NCBI GenBank assembly: GCA_034211175.1
Contig: JAXHUH010000235.1
Span: 1-64,000 of the forward strand
Origin: JAXHUH01 sp034211175
GTDB lineage: Bacteria > Actinomycetota > Acidimicrobiia > Acidimicrobiales > CAIXPF01
Length of the DNA: 64,000 nucleotides
Direction of reading: 5' to 3'
Position numbers and translations under genes: made by a program. Below the pieces are notes generated by a model, which worked only from the letters and a program-made list of their open reading frames with translations, was not told the origin of the DNA and searched no databases. The stretch's first letter is position 1. The number at the start of each line of letters is the position of its first letter. This document shows positions 44,716-51,936 of this stretch, piece after piece.

Positions 44716-45168
44716 TCAGACCTCGACGAGGAGGGTGACCGGGCCGTCGTTGACGAGCTCGACGGCCATGTCGGTGCGGAACCGGCCGGTGGCGACGGTC
44801 GCGCCGAGGGAGCGCAGCTCGGCGACCACCGAGTCGACCAGCGGCTCGGCCTGCTCGGGCCGGGCGGCGGCGATCCACGAGGGGCGCCGGCCCTTGGCGG
44901 TGTCGCCGTAGAGGGTGAACTGGCTGACGACGAGCACCTCGCCGGTCGTGTCGGCGACGGAGCGGTTCATCACGCCCTCGTCGTCGTCCATGATCCGCAG
45001 GTTCCAGATCTTGCCGGCGAGCTTGGCCGCGCCGGCGGTGTCGTCGTCGTGGGTGACGCCGACGAGCACGCACAGACCGGGCCCGATCGCCCCGCTGACC
45101 TCGGTCGATCCGTCGGGCGACGTCACCGTCACCTGCGCCCTCGTCACCCGTTGCACCACCGCACGCAC
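44716..45168 (-). CDS. dtd: D-aminoacyl-tRNA deacylase
   Basis: 150-residue tRNA proofreading enzyme that removes D-amino acids mischarged onto tRNA. The family start VRAVVQRVTRAQVTV, the cross-subunit active-site block SQFTLYGDTAKGRRPSW and the C-terminal NDGPVTLLVEV, which has the Gly-x-Val-Thr motif, are all intact, and the length is normal. The GTG at 45168 is chosen because the family consistently starts at this Val/Met-Arg-Ala-Val-Val and TAGGGT lies 8 bases upstream. It is convergent with lnt. Confidence 0.93.
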   Translation of the reverse strand: MRAVVQRVTRAQVTVTSPDGSTEVSGAIGPGLCVLVGVTHDDDTAGAAKLAGKIWNLRIMDDDEGVMNRSVADTTGEVLVVSQFTLYGDTAKGRRPSWIAAARPEQAEPLVDSVVAELRSLGATVATGRFRTDMAVELVNDGPVTLLVEV

Positions 45169-45176
45169 GGCGACCG

Positions 45177-45182
45177 ACCCTA
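45177..45182 (-). promoter_or_regulatory. Candidate leaderless -10 box (TAGGGT) of dtd
   Basis: On the minus strand TAGGGT is followed by 8 bases and the GTG at 45168. The remaining gap to 45377 holds no gene. Confidence 0.45.
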
Positions 45183-45377
45183 CCCCCACCCCGACCCGGA
45201 CCCCGTTGTGGGTTCCCGCAGGCCCCACGGGGCCGACCGGAACCCGGCCGGTGGTGTGGGGTCGGGATGGTGCGGTGGGCGCGATACCGGGTCGAGCGTC
45301 CTATCGGCGTTCGGACGGGTGGTCGGTACGTTCGATCGGGCGTCGACGCCGCGGCGGAGCGGCCGAAGGGGTGCCAC

Positions 45378-45965
45378 GTGCTCGAACGACTTCCCACGCC
45401 GATCAACCCGTCCCGTCTCCTCACCGAGACCGGTCCGGGGGCGTTCCGCATCGTCGGCGACCCGCTCCCCCGGCTCAACGGCCGGTCGGTGCTGGGCCGC
45501 CCCGAGATCGCCTACTGGGGCCCGTTCGGGCCGATGGTGGCCAACGCCGGCCCCGACGACGAGGTCACCACCGTCACCGGGCCGGAGCTCGGCGCCGCCA
45601 GCCTCGCGTGGGGCCCCGGCTCGGCCCGCTCGCTCGGGGCCGCTGACATCGCCGAACGGCTCGCCGAGGGGATCACGGCAGCGATCGGCGGCTTCTGGGC
45701 GGTCGTGCACACCGCCGGCCACCGGCCCGGCCCGTGCGTGCCGCTGCGGGTCCAGATGGAGGACCGCTGGCTGCGGATGCGCTTCTGCGGGGCGCGGGGG
45801 CCGACCCTGGAGCGCGAGGGCTCCGAGGAGCCGCTGATCACCTGCCGCCCCTCCCGGGTGAGCGCCGCCGCGTGCCCCCAGGACGTGGCGTTGTGGCTGC
45901 TCGTCCGGGCGTCGCGGCTGGCCTGGGACCTCGGCCTCCACCCGACCAGGACGCCCTCTACTTGA
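45378..45965 (+). CDS. Hypothetical protein upstream of the glycosyltransferase operon
   Basis: Unrecognised soluble protein of about 195 residues without signal peptide or membrane segment. It has Gly/Pro-rich strands (RIVGDPLPRLNGRSVLGRPE, IAYWGPFGPMVANAG) and a few scattered Cys (GPCVPLR, MRFCGARG, LITCRPS, AAACPQD), which might bind metal, though no standard spacing is present. The GTG at 45378 has AAGGGG about 6 bases upstream and is preferred over the earlier in-frame GTG at 45267. It lies 33 bases before the glycosyltransferase gene in the same direction and may belong to that unit. Function unknown. Confidence 0.6.
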   Translation: MLERLPTPINPSRLLTETGPGAFRIVGDPLPRLNGRSVLGRPEIAYWGPFGPMVANAGPDDEVTTVTGPELGAASLAWGPGSARSLGAADIAERLAEGITAAIGGFWAVVHTAGHRPGPCVPLRVQMEDRWLRMRFCGARGPTLEREGSEEPLITCRPSRVSAAACPQDVALWLLVRASRLAWDLGLHPTRTPST

Positions 45966-45998
45966 CCCGGCGGTAACACCGGGAAAGGCTGTTCGGCC

Positions 45999-47342
45999 AT
46001 GCACCCCCCGGGCCGACGGCTGCGCATCGCCTTCCTCTCCTACCGTGGCAAGCCTCACGTCGGCGGTCAGGGCGTCTACACACGGCACCTGACGAAGGCG
46101 CTGGCCGACCTCGGCCACCACGTCGAGGTGTTCAGCGGCCAGCCCTACCCGATCGTCGACGAGCGGGTCGTGCGCCACGAGCTGCCCAGCCTCGACATCT
46201 ACAACGACCACTACCCGATGCGCTTCCCGTGGGTCGGCGAGCTGCGCTCCACGGCCGATGTCGTCGAGGTCCTCGCCTTCTCCTCGGGCACGTTCCCCGA
46301 GCCCCTGGCGTTCAGCCTCCGGGCGTGGCAGCACCTGCGCAACCGGGTCGCCGACTTCGACGTCGTCCACGACAACCAGAGCCTGGGCTACGGCCTGCTC
46401 GGCATCGAGGCCGCCGGGATCCCGGTGCTCGGCACCATCCACCACCCGATCACGGTCGATCGCCGCCTCGAGCTGGAGCACGCACCGACGAGACGCCAGC
46501 GCTTCGCCAAGGGCCGCTGGTACAGCTTCGTCGACATGCAGTCACGGGTCGCGACCCGGCTGCGGCGCGTCATCACCGTGTCGGAGAGCTCGGCGGCCGA
46601 CATCATCGCCGACCACGGCGTCGAGCGGGAACGTCTCGACGTCGTCCCGGTCGGGGTCGACCAGGAGCTGTTCCGACCGCTCGACGACGTCGCACCGGTG
46701 CCGGGGCGGATCATCACCACGGCGAGCGCGGACGTCACGATGAAGGGCTTGCGCTACCTGCTGGAGGCCCTGGCCAAGGTGCGGGTCGAGCGGCCCGACA
46801 CCCACCTCGTCGTCATCGGCCGCCGCAAGCCCGGTGGCACGTCGGACCAGACGATCACCGCGCTCGGGCTCGACGACCACGTCGAGTTCGTCTCGGGGGT
46901 GAGCGACCAGCGCATCGTCGAGCTGTACGCCGAGGCCGAGCTGGCCGTCGTGCCGTCGCTCTACGAGGGGTTCTCACTCCCGGCGATCGAGGCGATGGCC
47001 TCGGGTGTCCCGCTGATCGCCACGACCGGCGGCGCCCTGCCCGAGGTCGTCGGCGCCGACGGCGACACCGCCATCTGCGTCCCGCCGGGCGACGCCGAGG
47101 CACTCGCCGCCGCGCTGGGCGCCAACCTCGGCCGTCCGGAGCTGCGAGGCTCCATCGGCGCCCGTGGCCGCCGCCGGGTGCTCGACCGCTGGACGTGGCG
47201 CCACACCGCGGACCGCACCCTGCCCCACTACGAGGCCGTGATGGCCGAGGCCGCCGCCGGCGTGCCGCTGCGGCCGCCCCGAGCCGGCGGCCGACGGGCC
47301 GAGCTCGAGGAGCGCCTCGTGTGGCGCAGGGTGGGCCGCTGA
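45999..47342 (+). CDS. GT4-family glycosyltransferase
   Basis: 447-residue retaining glycosyltransferase with a GT-B fold. The N-terminal domain starts RIAFLSYRGKPHVGGQGVYTRHLTKAL, the usual nucleotide-independent acceptor half with the Gly-Gly loop. The C-terminal donor half contains VPVGVDQELFRPLD, HLVVIGRRKPGG and the conserved ELAVVPSLYEGFSLPAIEAM with the E-x7-E pair that contacts the sugar nucleotide. The length matches GT4 enzymes making glycolipids or cell-envelope polysaccharides. The stop overlaps the start of the methyltransferase gene, so the two proteins are almost certainly made together. Confidence 0.9.
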   Translation: MHPPGRRLRIAFLSYRGKPHVGGQGVYTRHLTKALADLGHHVEVFSGQPYPIVDERVVRHELPSLDIYNDHYPMRFPWVGELRSTADVVEVLAFSSGTFPEPLAFSLRAWQHLRNRVADFDVVHDNQSLGYGLLGIEAAGIPVLGTIHHPITVDRRLELEHAPTRRQRFAKGRWYSFVDMQSRVATRLRRVITVSESSAADIIADHGVERERLDVVPVGVDQELFRPLDDVAPVPGRIITTASADVTMKGLRYLLEALAKVRVERPDTHLVVIGRRKPGGTSDQTITALGLDDHVEFVSGVSDQRIVELYAEAELAVVPSLYEGFSLPAIEAMASGVPLIATTGGALPEVVGADGDTAICVPPGDAEALAAALGANLGRPELRGSIGARGRRRVLDRWTWRHTADRTLPHYEAVMAEAAAGVPLRPPRAGGRRAELEERLVWRRVGR

Positions 47343-48082
47343 TGCTGACCGTCGACTACGACCGTCTCGGCCTGCTCGCCGGGGACCGCCTCCTCGACAT
47401 CGGCGCCGGCTTCGGTCGCCACGCCTACGAGGCGCTGCGCCGCGGAGCCAACGTCGTGGCCTGCGACTGGGGCTGGGACGAGCTGTCCGAGTGCCGCACC
47501 TACCTCGACGCCATCCGCGTCGCCGGCGAGTCGCCCGAGTCGGCGTCCGGCTCGGCGACGCGCGCCGACATCGGCCGCCTCCCGTTCCCCGACCACAGCT
47601 TCGACCGGATCATCGCGTCGGAGATCCTCGAGCACATCCCCGACGACAGCCGGGCCGTGGCCGAGCTGTGGCGGGTGCTGCGGCCAGGCGGCTCGCTGGC
47701 CGTCACGGTGCCGTCGTGGCTGCCCGAGCGGATCTGCTGGGCGCTGTCGTCGGACTACCACGCGCCGGCGGCCGAGGGCGGCCACGTGCGCATCTACACC
47801 GAGGCCGGCATGCGCCGCCTTCTCGCCGGCGCCGGGTTCGCGCCGGGGGCGACCCACCACGCCCACGCGCTCCACGCGCCGTACTGGTGGCTCCGCTGCG
47901 CCGTCGGGCCGGAGAACGACACCAACCCTCTCGTGCGGGCCTACCACAAGGTCCTGTGCTGGGACATCGAGCGCCAGCCGACCGTGACCCGGGTGACCGA
48001 GCAGGTCCTCAACCCGCTGATCGGCAAGAGCGTGGTCGTCTACGCGACCCGCCCGGCGCGCGAGCACGCACGAACCGCCTGA
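47342..48082 (+). CDS. SAM-dependent methyltransferase of the GT operon
   Basis: 246-residue class I SAM methyltransferase. Motif I is RLLDIGAGFGRHAYEAL; the acidic end of strand 2 is in NVVACDWGWDELSE; the motif IV region is FDRIIASEILEHIPDDS; then LRPGGSLAVTVPSWLPE follows. The late IGKSVVVYATRP strand closes the fold. It resembles methyltransferases that act on sugars or lipids. Its ATG overlaps the glycosyltransferase stop by one base (TGATG), which implies coupled translation and a joint role, for example O-methylation of the glycan made by the partner (inference). Confidence 0.88.
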   Translation: MLTVDYDRLGLLAGDRLLDIGAGFGRHAYEALRRGANVVACDWGWDELSECRTYLDAIRVAGESPESASGSATRADIGRLPFPDHSFDRIIASEILEHIPDDSRAVAELWRVLRPGGSLAVTVPSWLPERICWALSSDYHAPAAEGGHVRIYTEAGMRRLLAGAGFAPGATHHAHALHAPYWWLRCAVGPENDTNPLVRAYHKVLCWDIERQPTVTRVTEQVLNPLIGKSVVVYATRPAREHARTA

Positions 48083-48119
48083 CCGCCCCACCCCCCGTAC
48101 CAATTGGAGCGAACCCATC

Positions 48120-49184
48120 GTGCACCTGCGTGATGTCGATAGCGTCATCAGCGCCGCAGACCTGGCAGCGACCGTCGACGCCATCGCGGCGTGGCAGCTG
48201 CCCTCGGGACAGATCCCGTGGTTCCCCGGTGGCCACGCGGACGCCTGGAACCACGTCGAGGCGGCCATGGCGCTCGCCCTCGGCGGACGGCGCACCGAGG
48301 CCGAGCGCGCGTACGAGTGGCTGATGGCCAACCAGCGCCACGACGGCGCATGGCACCAGTACTACGTGGGTGAGCGGGTCTCGCAGGACAAGCTCGACGC
48401 CAACTGCTGCGCGTACCTCGCCACCGGCGTCTGGCACCATCACCTCCTCCACCGCGACGCCGGGTTCCTCGACGAGCTGTGGCCGACGATCGAGGCGTCG
48501 ATCGACTTCGTCCTCGACCTCCAGACACCCCGCGGCGAGATCCTCTGGGCCCGCCACGCGGACGGCACGCCGTGGTCGTTCGCCCTGCTCACCGGGTCGT
48601 CGAGCATCAGCCACAGCCTGCGTTGCGCCATCGCGGTCGCCACCGAGCTCGGCGTCGAGCGGCCCGACTGGGAGCTGTCGGCGGCCCGCCTCACCGAGCT
48701 GGTCGCCCACGACCACGACGCGTTCAGCCCCAAGGACCGCTGGGCGATGGACTGGTACTACCCGGTGCTCTCGGGGGCGATGACCGACGAGGCCGGCGCC
48801 CGGCGCCTCGCCGAGCGCTGGGACACGTTCGTGATGGACGGCGTCGGCGTGCGCTGCGTCCACGACCGCGACTGGGTCACCGCGGCCGAGACCGCGGAGT
48901 GCGCGCTCGCCCACCTGCGGGTCGGTGCGCGCGATCGGGCCCGCGACCTGCTGCGGTGGGCCCAGGGCCTGCGGTGCGAGGACGGCCACTACTGGACGGG
49001 CATCGCCAAGCCGGAGAACGTCCACTTCCCCGCCGACGAGCGCACCACCTACACCGACGCCGCCATCGTGCTCGCCGCCGACGCCCTCGCCGGCGGCTCC
49101 GCGGCCTCGGGCCTGTTCACCGACGACGCGCTCCTCGCCCCGGTGCTGGAGATCACGGACGAGATCGACGAGGTGCGTGAATGA
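48120..49184 (+). CDS. Alpha/alpha-toroid (prenyltransferase/glycosidase-like) protein
   Basis: 354-residue helical protein with repeated Trp- and Gly-rich helices: IAAWQLPSGQIPWFPGGHAD, WLMANQRHDGAWHQYYVG, LDLQTPRGEILWARHADG, LLRWAQGLRCEDGHYWTG. These are the units of an alpha/alpha-barrel as in squalene-hopene-cyclase/prenyltransferase-type and GH-type toroids. The family is often annotated as prenyltransferase, but the catalytic residues are not identifiable here, so a glycan-handling role is as likely. The GTG start is 37 bases after the methyltransferase gene; its stop overlaps the ATG of the following lipoprotein gene. It belongs to the same operon. Confidence 0.75.
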   Translation: MHLRDVDSVISAADLAATVDAIAAWQLPSGQIPWFPGGHADAWNHVEAAMALALGGRRTEAERAYEWLMANQRHDGAWHQYYVGERVSQDKLDANCCAYLATGVWHHHLLHRDAGFLDELWPTIEASIDFVLDLQTPRGEILWARHADGTPWSFALLTGSSSISHSLRCAIAVATELGVERPDWELSAARLTELVAHDHDAFSPKDRWAMDWYYPVLSGAMTDEAGARRLAERWDTFVMDGVGVRCVHDRDWVTAAETAECALAHLRVGARDRARDLLRWAQGLRCEDGHYWTGIAKPENVHFPADERTTYTDAAIVLAADALAGGSAASGLFTDDALLAPVLEITDEIDEVRE

Positions 49185-50314
49185 CACCTGGCGACGGGGC
49201 CGGGTTCGGATGGCGGACGGCGGACGGCGGATGCAGCTCGGGCAGGACCACGAAACACCCACGGCGGTGGTGGGCGCTGCTGGCCCCGGTCCTGGTCGCG
49301 GCGGCGTGCAGTGGCTCCGACTCCGGCTCCGACGCGACCGGCTCGTCGGGCGGGCTCGAGCAGCTCCTCGCGCTGGCGCCGGCGTCGGTGTTCAACGATC
49401 CGGACAACGCGGCCGAGCTGTTCTACGTCGACCTCGAAGGGATCCGTGACGAGGCCGGCCTCGGCGACGCGTCGCCCGAGCAGCTGGTCGAGGAGCTGCC
49501 GCAGGCGTTGCTCGACCAGGGCGCCCGGGCACCCGAGCTGTTCTTCCAGGACTTCACCTCGATCGAGGCGTTCGAGTCCGCGTTCGGGTTCTCCGTCCTC
49601 GACGTCGAACGAAGCCTCGACCTCACGGCCCCGCCGCACCGCGTCAACCTGCTCGAGGTGACGGTCGACGAGGAGACGATCGACGATGCTGTGCACGCCG
49701 ACCCCGCGTGGTCCGACCGCCTCACCGTCGACGAGCTGCGGGGCCACACCTTCTACGACTGGGACGAGGGCGAGGAGGGGCCGCGCACCGACCTCGAGCG
49801 GGTCACGGTCGGCCGACCGCTCGGGTCGGGTGGCCAGCTCGCGGTCGTCGACGATGTCGCCGTCCGGACGGTGACACGGAGCTCGATGGACGCGACGTTG
49901 GAGGCGGTCGACGACCCGGCGGCCTCGGTGGCCGAGCTGGACGCCGTCATCGCGCTCCTCGACGGCACCACCTCCCTCGACGGCGACGTCCGCCAGGCGC
50001 TCGTGCAGGCTCCGCCGCTCCCCGGCTGGGCGGGACCGGCGCTGTTCGTGGAGGCCTCCGACGGTGCGCTCCACACGGCGCGCGCCGTGCTCTCGGCGCC
50101 CGACGAGGACACGGCCGACGCCGCGGCCGAGGTCGTCCGGGCGACGCTGGAGAGCGGCACCTCGGACCGGTCCGGCGAGCCGTACACGGACATCCTCCCC
50201 GACGCGACGGTCACGACCGAGGGCACGCTGGTCATCCTCGAGTCGTCGACCGACCTCGCGTTCGATCACCTGGTCGGCACCCTCCGGTTCGAGCCGCTGC
50301 TGACGCTCGACTGA
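49181..50314 (+). CDS. Hypothetical lipoprotein at the end of the GT operon
   Basis: 377-residue exported protein with lipobox LVAAAC (Cys43), anchored to the outer face of the membrane. The mature domain is acidic and has no recognised motif; segments such as LFYVDLEGIRDEAGL and AGPALFVEASDGALHTARAV suggest a repeated alpha+beta fold. The ATG overlaps the previous stop by four bases, so it is made with the toroid protein. The stop falls just before about 50 codons of strongly coding-like sequence in another frame, which suggests that the original C terminus was lost by a frame change. Function unknown. Confidence 0.72.
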   Translation: MTPGDGAGFGWRTADGGCSSGRTTKHPRRWWALLAPVLVAAACSGSDSGSDATGSSGGLEQLLALAPASVFNDPDNAAELFYVDLEGIRDEAGLGDASPEQLVEELPQALLDQGARAPELFFQDFTSIEAFESAFGFSVLDVERSLDLTAPPHRVNLLEVTVDEETIDDAVHADPAWSDRLTVDELRGHTFYDWDEGEEGPRTDLERVTVGRPLGSGGQLAVVDDVAVRTVTRSSMDATLEAVDDPAASVAELDAVIALLDGTTSLDGDVRQALVQAPPLPGWAGPALFVEASDGALHTARAVLSAPDEDTADAAAEVVRATLESGTSDRSGEPYTDILPDATVTTEGTLVILESSTDLAFDHLVGTLRFEPLLTLD

Positions 50315-50465
50315 TCCCCGACGCCGCCGAGCTGCTCGGCGCCGACCCGGCCGAGGCCCTCGACGATCCCGAGGCGCTCGACGCCGAGCTCGGCGACCGA
50401 GCCGGCCCGCCGGCTGAAGCGGCCACGACCACGACGGGTGGTGACGGCGACCGCCGGTCGGAACG
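50315..50465 (+). pseudogene. Coding-like tail in a shifted frame after the lipoprotein
   Basis: Right after the lipoprotein stop, another plus frame reads IPDAAELLGADPAEALDD, then ALDAELGDRAGPPAEAA, with the third-position GC and Glu/Asp/Ala use of real genes here. No start codon precedes it and it runs into the opposite gene without a stop. It is probably the former C terminus. Confidence 0.4.
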
Positions 50466-51092
50466 TCAGATGCCGGGGCCGGTGCGGCGCAGGACGCGGA
50501 GGCTGCCGACCGCGGCCTTCTCGTCGAAGGCGCCGGAGGCGAGGGCCCGCTCGTACAGCTCGAACGGGGGCCGGCCGCCGTCGGCGGGGTCGGGGAACAC
50601 GTCGTGGATCGCCAACAGGCCGCCCTCGGCGACGTGGGGCACCCAGCCCTCGTAGTCGGCGTGGGCGGGCTCGCTGCCGTGGCCGCCGTCGATGAACAGC
50701 AGGGACAGCGGGGTGCCCCACGCCTCGGCCACCATCGGCGAGTCGCCCACGACCGCGACGACGCAGGCCTCGAGGCCGGCCTCGAAGATGGTGCGCCGGA
50801 ACGTGGGCAGCGTGTCCATCAGGCCGATGTCCTCGTCGACCAGGTCGGGCTCGTGCCACTCCCACCCGGCCTGGTTCTCCTCCGAGCCGCGGTGGTGGTC
50901 GACGCAGAACAGCAGCGACGCCCGCCGCAGCGCAGCGCTGCCGAGGTAGATGGCCGACTTGCCGCAGTAGCTGCCGACCTCGAGCAGCGGCCCGTCGGGG
51001 GCGTCCACGGCGGCGTCGTGCAGCGCCTCACCCTCGTCGGGGGGCATGAACCCCCGGGCCGCTTCCGCCTTCTCACGCATCTCACGATCCAC
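50466..51092 (-). CDS. Class I SAM methyltransferase (Methyltransf_24-like)
   Basis: 208-residue methyltransferase. The cofactor site is GPLLEVGSYCGKSAIYLG, followed by LLFCVDHHRGSEENQAG, and the catalytic strand region is LSLLFIDGGHGSEPAHADYE with a later GGLLAIHDVFPD. This is the pattern of macrocin-O-methyltransferase/cephalosporin-hydroxylase-like proteins. It would need a metal ion in relatives; the substrate is unknown. The GTG at 51092 is chosen because TACGGT ends 6 bases before it; upstream in-frame codons are ignored. It is convergent with the GT operon, so a link is possible but not required. Confidence 0.83.
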   Translation of the reverse strand: MDREMREKAEAARGFMPPDEGEALHDAAVDAPDGPLLEVGSYCGKSAIYLGSAALRRASLLFCVDHHRGSEENQAGWEWHEPDLVDEDIGLMDTLPTFRRTIFEAGLEACVVAVVGDSPMVAEAWGTPLSLLFIDGGHGSEPAHADYEGWVPHVAEGGLLAIHDVFPDPADGGRPPFELYERALASGAFDEKAAVGSLRVLRRTGPGI

Positions 51093-51098
51093 CGGCGA

Positions 51099-51104
51099 AC
51101 CGTA
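51099..51104 (-). promoter_or_regulatory. Candidate leaderless -10 box (TACGGT)
   Basis: On the minus strand TACGGT is followed by 6 bases and the GTG at 51092. The perfect palindrome CCTGATCAGG lies at 51107-51116 just upstream and may be a regulator site. Confidence 0.55.
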
Positions 51105-51187
51105 CCCCTGATCAGGTGACCCAACCCTCCGCCACCGGCTCCCGACCAACCCGAACCGGGCACCTCTCCGGCCACCACACGCCCGCC

Positions 51188-51266
51188 ACGGAACCCAGAA
51201 CGACCACCCACCCGGACTGGGAACCTCACTGACCACCAGATGGCAGATGTGGAACCCAGAACGGGG
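51188..51266. repeat. CCAGAACG-type repeat, copy G
   Basis: GGAACCCAGAACG appears near 51190 and again at 51251-51263, with GGACTGGGAACC between them. Seen on the minus strand, each begins CGTTCTGGGTTCC and so shares its end with copies B and C. The pairing is imperfect. It fills the gap between two divergent genes. Confidence 0.5.
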
Positions 51267-51267
51267 G

Positions 51268-51273
51268 GAGACT
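51268..51273 (+). promoter_or_regulatory. Weak leaderless -10 candidate (GAGACT)
   Basis: GAGACT ends 6 bases before the GTG at 51280. The same hexamer occurs before the starts at 18714 and 26198. Confidence 0.35.
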
Positions 51274-51279
51274 GCGGGG

Positions 51280-51915
51280 GTGGTCACGCAGGGCGATGGC
51301 ACGGGGGCGGGCAGCGTCGTGATCCTGAACGGGGCGCCGCGGGCGGGGAAGTCGTCGATCGCCCGTGCCCTCCAGGAGCGGTGGCCGACGCCGCTCGTCA
51401 ACCTCGGGGTCGACCTGACGAACGGGGCGACACCGGCCGCGTACCGGCCGGGGATGGGGCTCCGCCCCGGCGGCGAGCGGCCCGACCTGGAGGACCTCGT
51501 CGCCCGTCTGTACCGCGCGCTGTACGACTCCGTCGCCGCGCACTGCCGCCACGGCCTCGACGTCGTCGTCGACGTCGGCCACCACGATGCCTACGCCAGG
51601 CCGCTCGGCACCCTGGCCGACGCGGCCCGGCGTCTCGAAGGGCTCGGCGCGCTGCTCGTCGGCGTGCGGTGCCCGCTCGAGGTGATCATGGCGAGGCGCG
51701 ACGCCGGCGGTGGGGGCTACGCCCGCAGCGGGCCCGGCGGCGAGGTGCCCGAGCCGGTGCGGCGATGGCAGCGCGAGGTCCACCGGCCGGGGATCTACGA
51801 CCTCGAGGTCGACACGTCGGTGATGACGCCCGACGAGTGCGCCGAGCGGGTCCTCGAGCACCTGGGTGCCGACCGACCGCCCACGGCGCTCGCCCGCCTC
51901 CGGGCCGGCGCCTGA
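51280..51915 (+). CDS. Chloramphenicol phosphotransferase-like kinase
   Basis: 211-residue P-loop kinase. Walker A is LNGAPRAGKSSIARALQ, and the second strand is PLVNLGVDLTNGATPAAYRPG. The fold continues with HGLDVVVDVGHHDAY and LLVGVRCPLEVIMARRDAGGGGYA, where the Arg residues form the lid. This order matches the CPT family. The context is an ordinary chromosomal gene with no mobile element, so antibiotic inactivation should not be assumed; many relatives phosphorylate other small molecules. The GTG at 51280 is preferred; the ATG at 51247 lies inside a repeat. Confidence 0.78.
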   Translation: MVTQGDGTGAGSVVILNGAPRAGKSSIARALQERWPTPLVNLGVDLTNGATPAAYRPGMGLRPGGERPDLEDLVARLYRALYDSVAAHCRHGLDVVVDVGHHDAYARPLGTLADAARRLEGLGALLVGVRCPLEVIMARRDAGGGGYARSGPGGEVPEPVRRWQREVHRPGIYDLEVDTSVMTPDECAERVLEHLGADRPPTALARLRAGA

Positions 51916-51936
51916 CCGTCGACGGCGAGCCGTGGC

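Noticed and set aside
51280..51915. True chloramphenicol resistance
   Set aside because: Family resemblance only; no mobile context, and substrate specificity cannot be read from the motifs.
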